Shown here: piece after piece, positions 12,285-25,675 of the stretch
Layout of the letters: every line of letters begins with the position of its first letter
How positions within the stretch are numbered: position 1 is the first letter of the stretch
Assembly (NCBI RefSeq): GCF_041146395.1
Contig: NC_090990.1
Span: 46,882,001 to 46,946,000, forward strand
From: Eulemur rufifrons
Lineage: Eukaryota > Chordata > Mammalia > Primates > Lemuridae
Direction: 5' to 3'
Length of the DNA: 64,000 nucleotides
The notes under the pieces: model-generated
Databases searched by the model: none
What the model was told of the DNA's origin: nothing
Seen by the model: only the letters and a program-made list of their open reading frames with translations
Program-made: the position numbers and the translations under genes

Positions 12285-12510
12285 AAGTCTGTCAGATATA
12301 AATTATGGACTCTGAAGTCTGAACAGACTGAGATCCTACCTCTGCTAACTGGGGAGAGTGACTTATCCCATCTGCCTACGTTTCTTCGTCCAAAAATTGA
12401 GAGGGTGATGCTCACCTCTTTGTTATGGGAATCATGTATGATTTTATATGTGAAACTCTTAGCACTCAGCACGCAGTAAGGGCTCAGTAAATGGTGGCTA
12501 TTATTAATAG
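12285..12510 (+). repeat. MIR SINE
   Basis: 'tggactctgaagtctgaaca', 'gactgagatcctacctctgc', then 'cacgcagtaagggctcagta' follow forward MIR order to its 3' end. Confidence 0.7.
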
Positions 12511-12544
12511 CAGATTTTGCCTATATGAAATCTAGGTGTGCCAG

Positions 12545-12650
12545 AAGTCTCATTATTCAGTACACATTTTCTTAGAACCTGCGATGTGTCAAGCTCTAAG
12601 TATATAAAGGTAAATAAGCCCTCTTTCATGTCCAGGAGCATGCTGCATTT
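12545..12650 (-). repeat. L2 LINE 3' fragment
   Basis: 'ttagaacctgcgatgtgtca' followed by 'aataagccctctttcatgtc' resembles antisense L2. Confidence 0.45.
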
Positions 12651-13004
12651 GATCTAATGCAGAGATCACAAGCGGGTTGTCAGGAGTCTGATCCAGCCCA
12701 CAACTGTGTTTCATTTAGCCTACACAGTATTCTTAAGATGTTTGAGCTTAAGTTTTATGAATTGGGAGATTTTTCATAAAAATCCTGGTTTCCATTTTCT
12801 ACTGAAAATGGGCCAGTGTCCCAAGCTGCCCTTCAACTGTATACTTCCAGTTTATTTCAGCCCCTGCCTTTCCACCATTCTCTCACCCCAGCCTGTGTCC
12901 TTCCCCACCACCCATAGGTACCCATGTCTGCACTCCTCGTCCTGTACTGGAGACAGAGTGGTGGGAGCAGGCAGTGAAAGCCACCAAGTAGACAGGGGCT
13001 GGAT

Positions 13005-13385
13005 GGTGGAGGGCCCCCTGGACCAGGACAGAGGACTTCATACCAAGGGAAGCCTTTGGAGTGGTTTTTCACAGGAGATTATAAAGATGAGATTAGCCTT
13101 TTAAAAAGATCCTTCTGGATGCCTTGAGAAGAATCATTTAGAAAATGTCAAAGCTGAAGTCAGGGAGTGAGTTAAAAAGCTGTTAGAGTAACAGAGATAA
13201 AGTTGATAGTGACCTAAATCGGGGATCTGGCAGGGAGGACAGAGAAATAGGGACAGATTTTCAACATATACAAGAGTTAGAATTGATAGACTCAATGGCT
13301 GTGTGTTGAAGGAGGAGGAGGCAAGAATGGTTCTCAGATACTTCACAGTGGCTGACAGGCTGGTTGGCTGACGCTAGGTACTGAG
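13005..13385 (-). repeat. L2 LINE fragment, likely
   Basis: 'ccttctggatgccttgagaa', 'gatagtgacctaaatcgggg' and 'ggcaagaatggttctcagat' have the order of the L2 region just upstream of its 3' end. The match is weak. Confidence 0.4.
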
Positions 13386-13479
13386 AAAAGAAGCCAGAAG
13401 AGCAAATTTGTGGGGAAAGAGGTACATTCACACTTGTCTGTTTTGAGTTGTCTCTGTGATACAGAAAGCGTACCAGTCA

Positions 13480-13770
13480 CTGTAGTAGGCACTTTAAAAT
13501 ATGATTTCCTTTATCCTGACGGAAACAGTAATAACAGTTAACAATACCCTCCCCCATTTATTGAGCATTTATTTGTTAGGAACTGAGTAGAACATATTGT
13601 CCCCACCTCTATCGTCCCCATGATGAAAGCATTATTATCAGCTCCATCTTTCAGATGAAGGACCTGAGTATTCCAGAGCTTAATTCACTTGCCCAAAGAC
13701 TTAGAGCCTGTAAGTCCCATGATAAGGATTTGAACCCTTATGTCTCACTGACTTCCAATATATGGAAGGC
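13480..13770 (-). repeat. MIR-type SINE fragments
   Basis: 'attatcagctccatctttca' and 'cttgcccaaagacttagagc', with 'ggatttgaaccctt', are the reverse MIR core. The left 60 bp may be part of a second copy. Confidence 0.6.
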
Positions 13771-13774
13771 AGTA

Positions 13775-13930
13775 TGAGCTATAATGCTTTTCAGAGAGAT
13801 AGATGGTATTAACCCATCAAGAAGCTGAAGTTTAGAGAAGTCAAGTTTTCAAAGAGCACATAACCTGTAAGTAGAAAAACCAGGGTACGAACCACTGTCA
13901 AACTCCAAAGTCTAAGCTCTCTCCTTTACC
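13775..13930 (-). repeat. MIR SINE fragment
   Basis: 'agaagctgaagtttagagaa', 'cacataacctgtaagtagaa' and 'cagggtacgaaccac' match the reverse MIR core. Confidence 0.55.
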
Positions 13931-15724
13931 CAGATGATACTAAAAAGTTATTAGACCCAGGTGATCTGTGGGAAATGTGAAAAATAGTAACCATATAGAG
14001 AGTTCTTCATAAAGCTGAATCTGTGCAATTTAAAGGACTGTCCTTTAATTTAGACTGTGTCCTACCTAAATTTTTAGTGTTAAAATGGTTCTTCCTACAT
14101 GACATTTTGGTAATAATATATGGTAGTAGTTAGCCTAGTAGTAGTAGTTAATAGGCTGAACCCTCTGAAATCCCTGGATACTAAACCATTTCCTGATAAA
14201 GTGGCAAATTCATATGCTGCAACTTAATATTTCTTTGGTCTTAATTACTGGGCCAAAAAAAAAAAAAGATAGAATACAAAGTTTTTTTGAAAATGTTCTG
14301 GTCTGTGAAAAATCTACTTTGCTTCATGTTGTGCCCCTATAATCTAGAGTACTTTTCAAATGAAAGCAGGCAAGAGAGACTAATTAGTAAAAGCTGCCTG
14401 TGGCTTTAAACCTGGGTAAGTGGGAAGCTGATATTGTCAGTAATTTTTTTTAAAAAAGTAGAAAAAACAGATTTGTAGGAGAAGATAATGAGTTCAGTTT
14501 AGAATTTTGACTTTTAAGAGAATAATATGCTGTGTGATCTCTGATGCAGGTTCAGCTTATCAACTTTTACTACTGTGCTTGATTAAAAATTATTCATAAG
14601 TGTTTTTAAAGTGCTGGCATTCAAATTTGGAAAAATAGTTAAAAATGTGTTTCTGATGGTTACGAGCTTCTTGTTAGGTCTTACTCCAGGCTAGAATTCC
14701 CAGGCGTAATATCTGGCTTGTTTTTAAAACAAGATCCTGAACTGTGTGCCTAAAATCCATTTTTACCCCCAATTTGCACTCCATCAAGAACTGCTGGATT
14801 TCTGGTTTGCTATTGGGAGCAGATGTCACTGTGGGGATCTTATTTTCTGTTTCAGATCCAATATGAAAACTGCATCTATAGCAGAAAGCTAGGAATTCCC
14901 TCTAAGGGGCAGGAGAGTGTGTCTGAGTCAGCACAGGCTTCTTGTTGGTGACAATATGCAAATTGCCAATGGCAGAGTTCAAGTGCATTCAAATATGTGG
15001 CATTTTTCACAGCTCATTGTTCTTTATATCTTGTATTTCTGAAAACCACTTGAGATTTGTGTACCTGATACGTTTCCCTTTCCTGGACATAAAAAAGACA
15101 GTAGATTTACAGTGAAGTCTACTTCCTTCATGAAAGTCACAAGAGAAAAGCTTTTGGCTTTTTCTTCCATTCTCTTCCCCCTCTGCGTAGTAAATGGAGG
15201 TGCTGTAGAGACATGAGGGCAACAGGGAAAGTAACCTCATGAACTCAAAGGCAACAGAAACATAAGTACAACATATTTTTAACACAGATTCACATCTTTG
15301 ATGTCTGCCAGTATATATTCACTCCCAACCACTGTAACTGGTCCACTGTGGAGACTTGTTATTCAACTTGAAATTTAATTTGCCGAGAAGGAATCGCTTT
15401 CTTATCAGGTTTTTCCTCAACTGAGAAAGTAATCTTACAACTGTAATTATTAGCACTGAGGGCCCAGGGAAGTGAAACAATGTGGCAGCTCAGAGCCGAG
15501 AACTCAGACTTTCTTACTCCGTGGAGTGCCCTCTCTGCAGAATCCCACCGCTTCTCCGAAACAAGTGCTCTTTGGGCATCTTTTCTGGGTCTGTGAAGTT
15601 TCCAGTTTTCTGGGGAAGCCTTACTTGCTCACATCATTTTAAGAGCCTATAATCTAAAACGTGTGTTGATTATGTTACCTTTCAAAAGGAGCTATAAATC
15701 AGCTATCTCTTTCACAAATTACGC

Positions 15725-15830
15725 AAGTTTATATTGAAAGCCTGGTATGTTCCATGCACTGTGCTAAACTAACAGTACATAGAGCAGTGAACAAAGAAAC
15801 AGTCTCTGCCTTCTGGGAACTGCTTAGAAT
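15725..15830 (-). repeat. L2 LINE 3' fragment
   Basis: 'gcctggtatgttccatgcac', then 'cagtgaacaaagaaacagtc' and 'tctgccttctgggaactgct' follow antisense L2. Confidence 0.5.
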
Positions 15831-15839
15831 AACAGGCTT

Positions 15840-16010
15840 CCATGGCATTTCCTATGCCTTCTGGTAGGCATTATTCTAAGTGTATTAATTTGTACTTTAT
15901 AGGAGATCAATCCTTTTACTATCCCCATATTATAGATAGGAAACTGAGGCACAGAGACACTTAGGTAATAAGTGTCGCAGTCAGGATTTGAATCCAACTT
16001 GAGATACGTG
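15840..16010 (-). repeat. MIR SINE fragment
   Basis: 'ataggaaactgaggcacaga', 'ctatccccatattatagata' and 'tcaggatttgaatccaac' follow the reverse MIR core. Confidence 0.7.
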
Positions 16011-16189
16011 ATTCCTAATGAGTCTTATTGAAGGGCAAGGTAAGGTGCTGTGGGAACTTTGGGTAATATGATTTCACCTAATCCAGGTGGTTAGATGAGT
16101 AGGAATTAGGAAGGGACTGGTCCAGGCAAAGGAACTACAGGCAGGACAGGGTTGACACTTAGCCTCAGGGACAGGTGGAACTAGAGGCC

Positions 16190-16445
16190 CAATGCTTGCA
16201 GGGGTGTCTCTGCTTATCTGTTTGATTCTCTTCTCCTGCAGACTTGCTTCTCCGGCATGCTGCAGCTGTGGCTACCAAGAGCTCCCAAGCCTCTCTGCCA
16301 GAAAGCAGCTGAGTCTCTTCCCTTGGCTCCACTATGAGAATCCATGGGATGTTATTGTTTGGTGCACGTGTCCACCCTTGGACCAATTACAGTGGCCAGA
16401 GAGATGGGACAGAATTCAACCAGATTTGGGGACTGTAGTCTAGAC
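16190..16445 (+). repeat. Ancient interspersed repeat relic, same family as 1890-2340
   Basis: 'cacgtgtccacccttggacc' and 'aattacagtggccagagaga' are later segments of the unnamed repeat whose earlier segments appear at 1890-2340. An 83-codon open frame with a hydrophobic start (16192-16443) lies over it and is not taken as a gene. Confidence 0.4.
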
Positions 16446-16620
16446 TTCTCACCCGTCTATTACATAGGATACTGTCAGTGTTGCCTTTTATGTGCACCCC
16501 TTGGAAGCTCTTTCTCTTGATCAGAGTAACTTCCCTGGCCCACAAAGCTTCCTCTCGGGAGCTCACAGTACTGTGCTGAGGATTACAATGTAATAATGCA
16601 GACAGAATGTGTCCTATCAG

Positions 16621-16733
16621 GCTACTCTCTGTTGCTCTGAAAGATAGCCGCTGCCCTGTCTATGGAGTAGCCTCCTTTTTTTTTTTTCTCCTTACTTCAA
16701 TAAACTTGCTTTTGCCTTAAAAAAAAAAAAAAA
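16621..16733 (+). mobile_element. Poly-A-tailed retrocopy of an LTR transcript 3' end
   Basis: A 113-bp insert ends in 'cttcaataaacttgctttt', then 'gcctt', then about 16 A. It lies between near-perfect 17-bp target-site duplications (16604-16620 and 16734-16750; AGAATGTGTC[C/A]TATCAG, one mismatch). The inner text ('gctgccctgtctatggagta') resembles the R region of a gammaretrovirus-like LTR around its AATAAA signal. The layout fits L1-machinery copying of a polyadenylated, 5'-truncated LTR-derived RNA. No viral coding sequence is present. Confidence 0.7.
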
Positions 16734-16980
16734 AGAATGTGTCATATCAGTTTATTTCATGAAATGAGATGATCTTTCCACACTATTTCCTCAGTCTTCT
16801 TATTTAGGAATCCCTTGTGCAAAGTCAACACCTTACAATGTCCTAAAACCTCAGCTTTTAAAGTACTAAGAGCTCCTTTGGTGCAATAGTTGGGTGCTTA
16901 GCAAATTCTAAATACGTATTTAAACACAAGACAAAAAGCAAAGAGACCCAAGGTCACTGCAGTGGCTAGCCCCATGGGTT

Positions 16981-17004
16981 TTTTGTTGTTGTTGTTGTTG
17001 TTTT
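16981..17004. repeat. (GTT)n microsatellite
   Basis: Six GTT units between short T runs. Confidence 0.95.
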
Positions 17005-17139
17005 CAGGTTCATAATAAGCAGGCATGGCTTGATCTGACCTAATGTTGAATCTAAAAATGGAATTACTGTGTCAAGGCTAAGAATCTTGCATGTGTCATT
17101 GGGAGGAGGTAAAGTGCTTTCCCTTTCTCTTGTGGTTTA

Positions 17140-17335
17140 CTCCTTGGTTAAGAGCAAGGGCTCCGGAGCAAGATGAGTCTGGGTTAAAGTTCTGGCTTGC
17201 AAATAATTTAGCCTCTCTGTGCCTCAGTTACCTCAACTCTACATGAGGATGATGACAGTATCTAATGCATAGGTCTGTCATGTACGTCACCCAATGTGTA
17301 ATGTGCCTGGCTAAATACAGGCACACGGTCAGGAT
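17140..17335 (+). repeat. MIR SINE
   Basis: 'ggttaagagcaagggctccg', 'gagtctgggttaaagttctg' and 'ctctctgtgcctcagttacc' follow the forward MIR order. Confidence 0.75.
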
Positions 17336-19029
17336 CAGGAAGCTTTAGGTATCATAATTATCACCGTCATGTACCAGCCCCATCCCTTGGCCCAGAGGTT
17401 TAAGAGTAATCAGTCTAAGAAATGGGACAGTGTGTTGGACCAGATGCTTTTCACAAATCCGATTTCCTCATCTCCTCCTGCTACATTTTTGAGGACAGGA
17501 TAAGAGAAAAGGAAGGAAACTAACACTTCAGGCATCTGCTGCCCGCCACACACCTTCACACGTGTACCGTGCAGTTGTAATTCATCATTTCTGTAATCAT
17601 TTCTTTACTGTCTGTCTCAGCAGATGTGTACATGTGCCAAGTGCAAGGGCCCCTCTGTCAGTCTTTTTCACTGCTGCCACGTAGTAGATGCTCAGTAAGC
17701 ACGGGTCAGATTCAACTGTGCTCACAACCCCTTATTCAGGTAGCTGTGACTGCATTCTCACTGTCATCAAAAATGAAGGTTTCCAGGCACTGCTGCTGCT
17801 GCTAAGTAGGGGATCCAGTCTGAACCCAGATTTTCTGACTGCTCTTCCAGTGCCGTTTCTTTCTATTAACAAGTGCAAATGATGAGGAAGAATTAAACCA
17901 AATCAGCAGTTCCTCTATGTGATATGCAAATTGGATTTTAAGTCTGTAAGGAGGGAAATCAGCTCCTGTGTCCCACTGTGGGTTAACTGGGATTTAAAAC
18001 AAGGTCGAATTGCAGATCTGCAGTGTAATTTTCAAATAGAGGCACTCACTTTTCCTCCTCAAGCCATTTGATTCACAGTGGAAGGAATAACACCGATGGT
18101 TTCTGTTTAGAAGGCAGTTTAGAATTTTTATTCTAAAATTCCCATGAGCCTTATTGACTTTCTATGTGTTTTTTCTCTCTTTTCAACTGCGATCCTTTAA
18201 AGTGGAGGCCACAGAGTCACTTTGCGCATCCATCCTTTCGTGGCTGACTCTGAAATCCACCCAGGTGCATTTAAGGTTTAAGTTTCCAAACTTTGATTCA
18301 TTCAGCACTAAACCTTTATAAAGCCCATATTCTATTCTGCCGTGTGTTGGAAAAAGAAAACAAGGTTGATCATATTAACGGGAGACAGATACATAAAAGG
18401 ATACAATATAATGTTGCAAAAGCAGTGATAAAATGAATTGATTCATGCTGTGGAAGGGGCACCACCGGGGTCTCAGGGAAGAATTATGAGATGAGGTAAC
18501 TTTTGTGTTCATTTTGTATTATATAATCTGTTTAGGAGCAAAGTTTAAAAGAGGGGAGCGGTTCTAGGATCTTTCCTCCCAGGGAGGAAAATAAAATCTA
18601 AATGAGCAAGATAGGTCTGGCCCTAAAAAATAAGTTAGAAAGTGGGCAGCTAAGGGTGGTCACAGTCACCCGGGGGACCTAGGCTTCAGTCTCGGGATAT
18701 TATGTGCTGAAGTTAAATCTCTCAGGTTAGAAACCAGTAGGAAGTTGATGACGACACAGGATGAAAGTGTAACCTAATCTAATAATAATGAACAGCTGGA
18801 CATAACCTGATCACTGTCTAATGTATTGTTACGAATCTGACAGGGGCCTGTTGAAGAAAGGGGATGTGAACATACCCAGGAAAGAAACCCTGGGTGGGGG
18901 ATGTCAGATAGTTACTCCAACATTCCCCAAAGGAGAAAGCGTCCTGCCCAGGTCATTGTTCTACTGACCCAGCCCCGTAGTACAGTGAGAAACACAGAGC
19001 TGTCGTAGCCCAGTTCCATTTACTATCAT

Positions 19030-19235
19030 CATTGACATCTTTATTAAATATTATTTGCCAGATACAATGCTAAATGCACTCACAGATTGCTTCCATTTAA
19101 TCCTTTCGATATTTCTAAGAAAAATATTTTTTTTTTCCATTCATAGATGGGGAAATTAAGGCTTGAAGAGGTCAAATAACGGGCTCAGGTTTGCAGAACT
19201 GTCAAGCTGAGGAGCTAGGATCACAAACTCCTAAC
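19030..19235 (-). repeat. MIR SINE
   Basis: 'tttgccagatacaatgctaa', 'atagatggggaaattaaggc' and 'gaggtcaaataacgggctca' follow reverse MIR order. Confidence 0.7.
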
Positions 19236-20070
19236 GTTCTGTTATACAAGTCACACCTCTCTTCTCATTTCCAGATCAGTTTGCCTACCGGCCGTCTGCA
19301 TACTAAACCTCACCACCTGGGTGTCTCTCAGACATTTACCAAGGGGCAGAGTAAACCCATCCTTTCTTCTATCCAAATTAGTCTCTCTTCTGTCTTCCCT
19401 GCCTTGTCCAAGCCCAGCTGCAGGAGTTCATGCCTTGAAGTCAACTATCTGATGATAATTTCTCCTGTAAATTTGCCTATTACAAATAAAAAAGAATAGG
19501 ATATGCTAGGAGGCAGAAATAAACATTCTGGCCAATTTGTTGGTGTTATAATTTATTCCAGTTATTGAATTGCCCTGTAGCTGTGTGTCACAGGTTTTCC
19601 ACATGTTTTACTTCTGTCCTAAGTCTGGACTCTGCACTTCCACATGGGAGGAGTGATAAACTAACTTAGGACTAACTTACTTTTGTATCCCACAGTATTT
19701 TCTGTAGATGTGATTTTTGCCTCTAATTGAATATCTTAAGGGGAAGAAATTCTAATGTCAGAATTTGAGCCCTGAAAGGATATTTATATGGGGATACTGG
19801 TGTGACAGAAGATACCGAAATGACCTTCAAAGGATACCTGATAGGTCTAAAGCCTAGCAGATTTAAAAGGGCTGAAAAGGCAATTAGCAGTGACAAGCCT
19901 GTGTTCATTGCTAAGAGTTAGTCCAGTGGGTGGATGGAATTTTTATGCCTGGTGTTTTGGTCATTTCGTAGTAGACCAAAGCCCAGTTCAATGGTGTTAA
20001 CTGCTGAAGTTGGAAAGCGTGCTTCAGCCCTGCAATGCTGCTGACTGGTTGAATCTTTTTTTAATTTCAG

Positions 20071-20145
20071 GAAGACATGTCCCAGGTGATTGGTCAAGGT
20101 ATAGTGGCAGATCAGCAAAAGGCACTCGAGTACCCACCTGACAAT
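20071..20145 (+). CDS. PATJ: Probable cassette exon of PATJ (25 codons)
   Basis: The acceptor is strong (GAATCTTTTTTTAATTTCAG) and the donor good (AAT|GTACGT). The 75-nt block is open in the frame set by both neighbouring exons and phase 0 at both ends. It reads EDMSQVIGQGIVADQQKALE, then YPPDN. The piece is polar and acidic with no domain. It would fall between ...SESSKL (2926-3018) and AVSQM... (24846-24963), two pieces that human PATJ joins directly in the form I remember. So it is most likely an alternatively included exon, or one kept or gained in this lineage. The alternative is a chance open stretch with splice-like borders. What favours a real exon is the combination of frame, symmetric length, long pyrimidine tract and absence of repeats over it. 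Confidence 0.6.
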
Positions 20146-21286
20146 GTACGTAACTTGTTCTTTCAGTTTTGCTCTGTTGGGGTAGTGTGCATTATAAACT
20201 GGGCTCCAGAAGACAAGGAGGTGATTGCAATGAGATCAGATCCTTTATTACTTGACAGGAGATTATGGTGTGTCTGCAACTGAAAGTCAAACCACAGTTG
20301 TATCACTGATTATGTGCAAGGTGGGTGGAAATAGCCTGTGTTCATCTCTTGGTACCAGTGTCCTAACCAGGTGTTTAAAAGGCATCCCTGAGAACACCCT
20401 TCCACTTAAATTTGAAAGCATCATGTCTTATACAATGTCATAAATAAAATTTTCAAATGAGAGAATCTCTATAAAAACAACTTTAGTGTTCCTTACATTT
20501 TGAATTTCACTTCTCTTAAAAAACTATAAACTTTTAGCTGTCAAAATTATGTACTTTTGTTGCTGTTGAGCTTTTTCCTTGCCTTTTTTAAGTTCTGATT
20601 TTTATTTCTGTGTACTAGTTTACACTTTCGTGCTACTAAAATTTACATCCTTACTATATTAACTATTTTTATGTTTAAGGAACTATAGATTACTAGAGCT
20701 TATAAGAAATACGTGATATTTCGAACATTGCCAAAGAAAGTACCTTTGAAAATTCTTTAAAACTATATGCTAAAAAACTAGATAAAAACAAATAGGTGTA
20801 GAAAGAACCTTAAAAATAACCAAATTCAGTTCAACTGAAAACCTGTAAGCGATTAATTTTTAAGACCAGATTTTGCTTTATGGAATGTATTTGCAAATAC
20901 TATTAATGTGTTTATCCACTACCACCTATCTCAAGGCGCATATCAAACACTTCTAAAATTTCATAACCGTAGAATTTTAGAGCTGGACACATCCTAAACA
21001 TTATCTGGCCTTCTTTTCCCTACTTGAGAGTGAGCACTTAAATAGCTAAATCATTCTGTTTGGGGAAAGTGATTATAAACCTTTTCTGTGGCTGCCAAAG
21101 AGAAACGGACCAGAGATCAGTGGCAGCATTTGCAGTGAGGCCGTGTTAGCTCTTTGTAAAGAACTTCCCAGCCCTTTGAGCTGTTCCAAAATGGGGTGAA
21201 CTTCTTCATGGAAATGGAATTTTTCATCCCTGAAAGTTTTCAGTCAGAAGCTGACTGGTCATTAACATGTTTTAAAAGGACAAGTA

Positions 21287-21648
21287 GGCCGGGCGCGGTG
21301 GCTCGCGCCTTTAATCCTAGCACTCTGGGAGGCTGAGGCGGGTGGATCGTTTGAGTTCAGGAGTTCAAGACCAGCCTGAGCAAGAGTGAGACCCCCTTCT
21401 CTACTAAAAAAAAAAAAAAAAAAAAAAGAAATTATCTGGCCAACTAAAAATACATACAGAAAAAATTAGCCGGGCATGCTGATGCATGCCTGTAGTCCCA
21501 GCTACTTGGGAGGGTGAGGCAGGAGGATCCCTTGAGCCCAGGAGTTTGAGGTTGCTGTGAGCTAGGCTGACGCCATGGCACTCTAGCCCGGGCAACAGAG
21601 TGAGACTCTGTCTCAAAAAATAAAATAAAATAAAAAATAAAAAAAAAT
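21287..21648 (+). repeat. Alu SINE, lemur-type, full length
   Basis: Perfect target-site duplication AAAAGGACAAGTA at 21274-21286 and 21649-21661. The central A-run is expanded and the tail is (TAAAA)n. Confidence 0.97.
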
Positions 21649-21689
21649 AAAAGGACAAGTATTAATAGGTATTATTAATTGAGTCTAAA

Positions 21690-21832
21690 TTGTTCCTGGC
21701 ACAGGGATAGTTTTATTTATTTAAACCTTGCAAGGTATAGATGTATTGCCACCAATTTACAGATGAGGAGGTCAAATGATTTGTCTGTGGTCACACAGTT
21801 AATTAGGTAACAAACTTAGCAATTCTTGTCTT
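21690..21832 (-). repeat. MIR SINE fragment
   Basis: 'accaatttacagatgaggag' and 'tgtctgtggtcacacagtta' follow the reverse MIR core. Confidence 0.65.
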
Positions 21833-22385
21833 TATTTGAGTTTTTGTTTTCCTGTCACAAGGACCTGATGAACTATACACCCTTTCCCTAGAAAAACACT
21901 GATAAGAATAATTTCTATACCCTACAAAGGTTTTATACCTCCTGGAAGTCGCTCTGTGGATCTCTTAGAAGCCCTGGGTTAAGAATCCATGATTTAAACT
22001 TTAAGTAATAAGATTTAATTTAAAAATTTAAAAAAAATACCTTGCCTGGGCTCCACATGCCTAGTTGCCAATTTATTTGGTCTGGGTAGGGGTTCCAGCA
22101 TCCATAATTTTTAAAAGCTCCCTTGTTGTTCCTATTATGAAACAAGGTTGAGAACCCCTGGTTTAGTTAGGTTGAATGACCTATAAAGTTTATCCCAACT
22201 CTTGTAATCTACCATAGTAACATATCACAGCAACTAAGTATGAGCTTTCATACTTAGTAGTTTGGTTTTGTGCCATTGAAAGAGTCACGGGAGCACACGT
22301 TCATCCGTCACCACATCTACCAAGAGGTCTGCCTGTACTTATGTAGGTTTGGATGATTCATTTGGTTTCTGTGGGCTGTTTCCTT

Positions 22386-22738
<353 letters not shown>

Positions 22739-23195
22739 ATTTCCTTATTTTTAAATTGAATTCCATTCCACCAGTATCTCTTGGTCACCTATGATGCACC
22801 AGATACTACATGGAACTGGGATATAGAGATAATCGACAACTATTCTCTAATATTATAAAAATCCTACTCTAGTAACTGGTCTCTCTTGTGCTTTCCTGTT
22901 TTAAAATTCACATGATTTTTCACAAAAGAACTCTGTAGCTTGCATTCATCTTTGTTGGGAATCCATGTTCTCTCTTAAGATGTTACAAAATGAAAGTTGG
23001 ATGTAAGCACTGTTAATATACAAGCTCAATTGCTGCCAGAAGTTTCTCTTTTACATAAGAGTCTGGGTGTGATCAGTTTGGGGATAACATGGTATCTCCA
23101 CAGTGTCATGGGCCCAAGCACCTCTTATCTGATGACTATACCATTCTTATTTGATCACTCTACCATCCTCAAATCATGACATCCATTTTTTATTA

Positions 23196-23815
<620 letters not shown>

Positions 23816-24231
23816 TACACACTATACAATGCCTTGTATTGAAGCCCAGCCTTCCACTGACAGCATCTTGAGGTGTTATGGTTCTGGAGCAGTTCCTTGG
23901 TCCTATTTCCAGACTCCAGGGACAGCCTGGTGCTTCACTGCCTCCACCAAAGTCTTCCAGCTGGGGATGGGTTCCCTGGCTGACTACAGATCCAGAAGGC
24001 AGGTCAGGTTACTACCTATATTTCTTAACTGCCTGTTAAACAAGCATGGAGTCCTTTTGGTTTTTCTTAGTTTTTTCATACTAATATTCATCGACAGTAT
24101 TGTCAGCAGAAATCCAGAATAACAAGTTAATCTTCCAAAGCCCACACAGCAAAGGTCCCTGTACCTTCATTGAATTGCAAGTTCATTTCCTACCCTGAGT
24201 TTCCCATGTCTTCAATCTTGTTCTTCTTTAT

Positions 24232-24370
24232 CTGTTCATTCATTCATTCATTCATTTAGTGAGTCTCTACTATGTTCCAGGCACTGGGTATCAAAGTACA
24301 ATTCCTTTGTGCAAATTAAATGCAATTGATATACCTGGCATTTAGTAGGCTTTCAGTAGATGCTGGTTTT
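24232..24370 (-). repeat. L2 LINE 3' end with (ATTC)n
   Basis: A (CATT)n run at 24237-24256, then 'gagtctctactatgttccag' and 'gcactgggtatcaaagtaca', is typical of an antisense L2 3' end. Confidence 0.6.
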
Positions 24371-24845
24371 CTCTTTCTGTTCCTCATGTTGCTTAATTTA
24401 CCTACCTAATGCATTTTTGACTATTGTGAGTGTGTCCAGAACAGGTGGACCACGTATACTCAGAACATCTGCAGCATAGACTATTTTTCAGTGGGCACAG
24501 CGCAGATAAGTGAACTTCATCAGAATGAGTAGAAATTGCAAAAGTTTTTGTTCTGCTACCCCTAGCTTCTTATGCAAATCACAGGGATAGAGTATCTTCA
24601 GCATTTATCCTTCCTCCCTTCCTTGCTCCATCCTTCACCAGCTCATTTTAGATGTAAAGTTAAATAGGGAAGCATGAGGAATGAGGTAAAAGTCATCCTA
24701 ACTTCTTGCTGCCTCTCCCACCCTATTTTCTCAAAAAACTTGATTATCGGAGTGCACCCTTCTTTTGGCAACAATACATCAATCTTAAAGTCTTTTGTTA
24801 CCATTCTCCTCCTTAACATTTACCTAATTTTCCTCTCTTTTGTAG

Positions 24846-24963
24846 GCTGTCAGCCAGATGAAACAGCAAAAATATTCGACAAAAGTCTCTTTCGGGTCAC
24901 AAGAGATACCGTTAGCACCACCTCTATCGTACCAGTCGACAGATGCAGACGTCACAGGCTACG
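24846..24963 (+). CDS. PATJ: PATJ exon: linker before PDZ8 ([10 protein letters not shown]...)
   Basis: 118 nt; acceptor TCCTCTCTTTTGTAG, donor ACG|GTATGA; starts in phase 0 and leaves one base that completes a Gly codon with the next exon. It reads [20 protein letters not shown], then [19 protein letters not shown]. Human PATJ has, as I recall, [20 protein letters not shown] here, so this is a clear orthologue. It is a flexible Ser/Pro/Tyr-bearing linker with no fold visible. A 110-codon frame starting at 24674 crosses the exon in a different frame and should be ignored. Confidence 0.93.
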
Positions 24964-25675
24964 GTATGATTCTTTCCCTGAGCAGAATTGGCTCATGAAA
25001 CCTTAGAGAAGGAAAGGATCGTGGTGTTCTAAAAAGAGAGCTGGGCCAAGAGTCAGAAGTCTGACTACATCTCTACTTTCGTATCTTTGGGGCTTGGACA
25101 GGTCACTTCACTTCCTACACCATTATCTTCCTCTCGACCATTGGCATTGCCTGCTGATTACTGAATATGAAAGTACTAGAACAGAAAAGGCCCTGAGTAA
25201 ATGCCATTTGAATCTGAGGCTTACAGATTATTCTTCTCTAATCTCTCCAAAAGATTATATTTAGGTCATGAGTAATATCTCATAAAAAGTCATATTGAAC
25301 CTAAGTTTTAGCCCTGCACATGCTGATATAAGCTATTTGAAGACTGTTAATTTTCAGTGTTTAAAGAAATTGGTATTCATGTTCTCTCTTTAAATTCCTG
25401 GCTTGAATTATGCTGACAGGGGGTTGAAAATAGAACTTCAAAATGAATAATGGGCGTTTCTACTTTGCTTTTATGCAATATAAATCAGTAAAAATTGACT
25501 CTTTAAAACACCATGCTCACCAATGGCAAAGCATAACCCTGCATTAATGTAGCAGTCCTGAAACCTGTGTGGTATTTGTCTCTTATATATTTTTTCATAA
25601 ATATTAACTCATAAAAAGTTTAACAAGCAGGTATTATTTTAAAGCACTGAATTTATACAAAAACACTTGATGAAC

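Noticed and set aside
16192..16443. 83-codon frame with a hydrophobic start like a signal peptide
   Set aside because: It lies over an ancient repeat with wording shared by other copies, and has no supporting gene structure.
24674..25006. 110-codon open frame crossing the exon at 24846
   Set aside because: It runs in a different frame from the exon, whose true frame is fixed by its neighbours and by likeness to PATJ.
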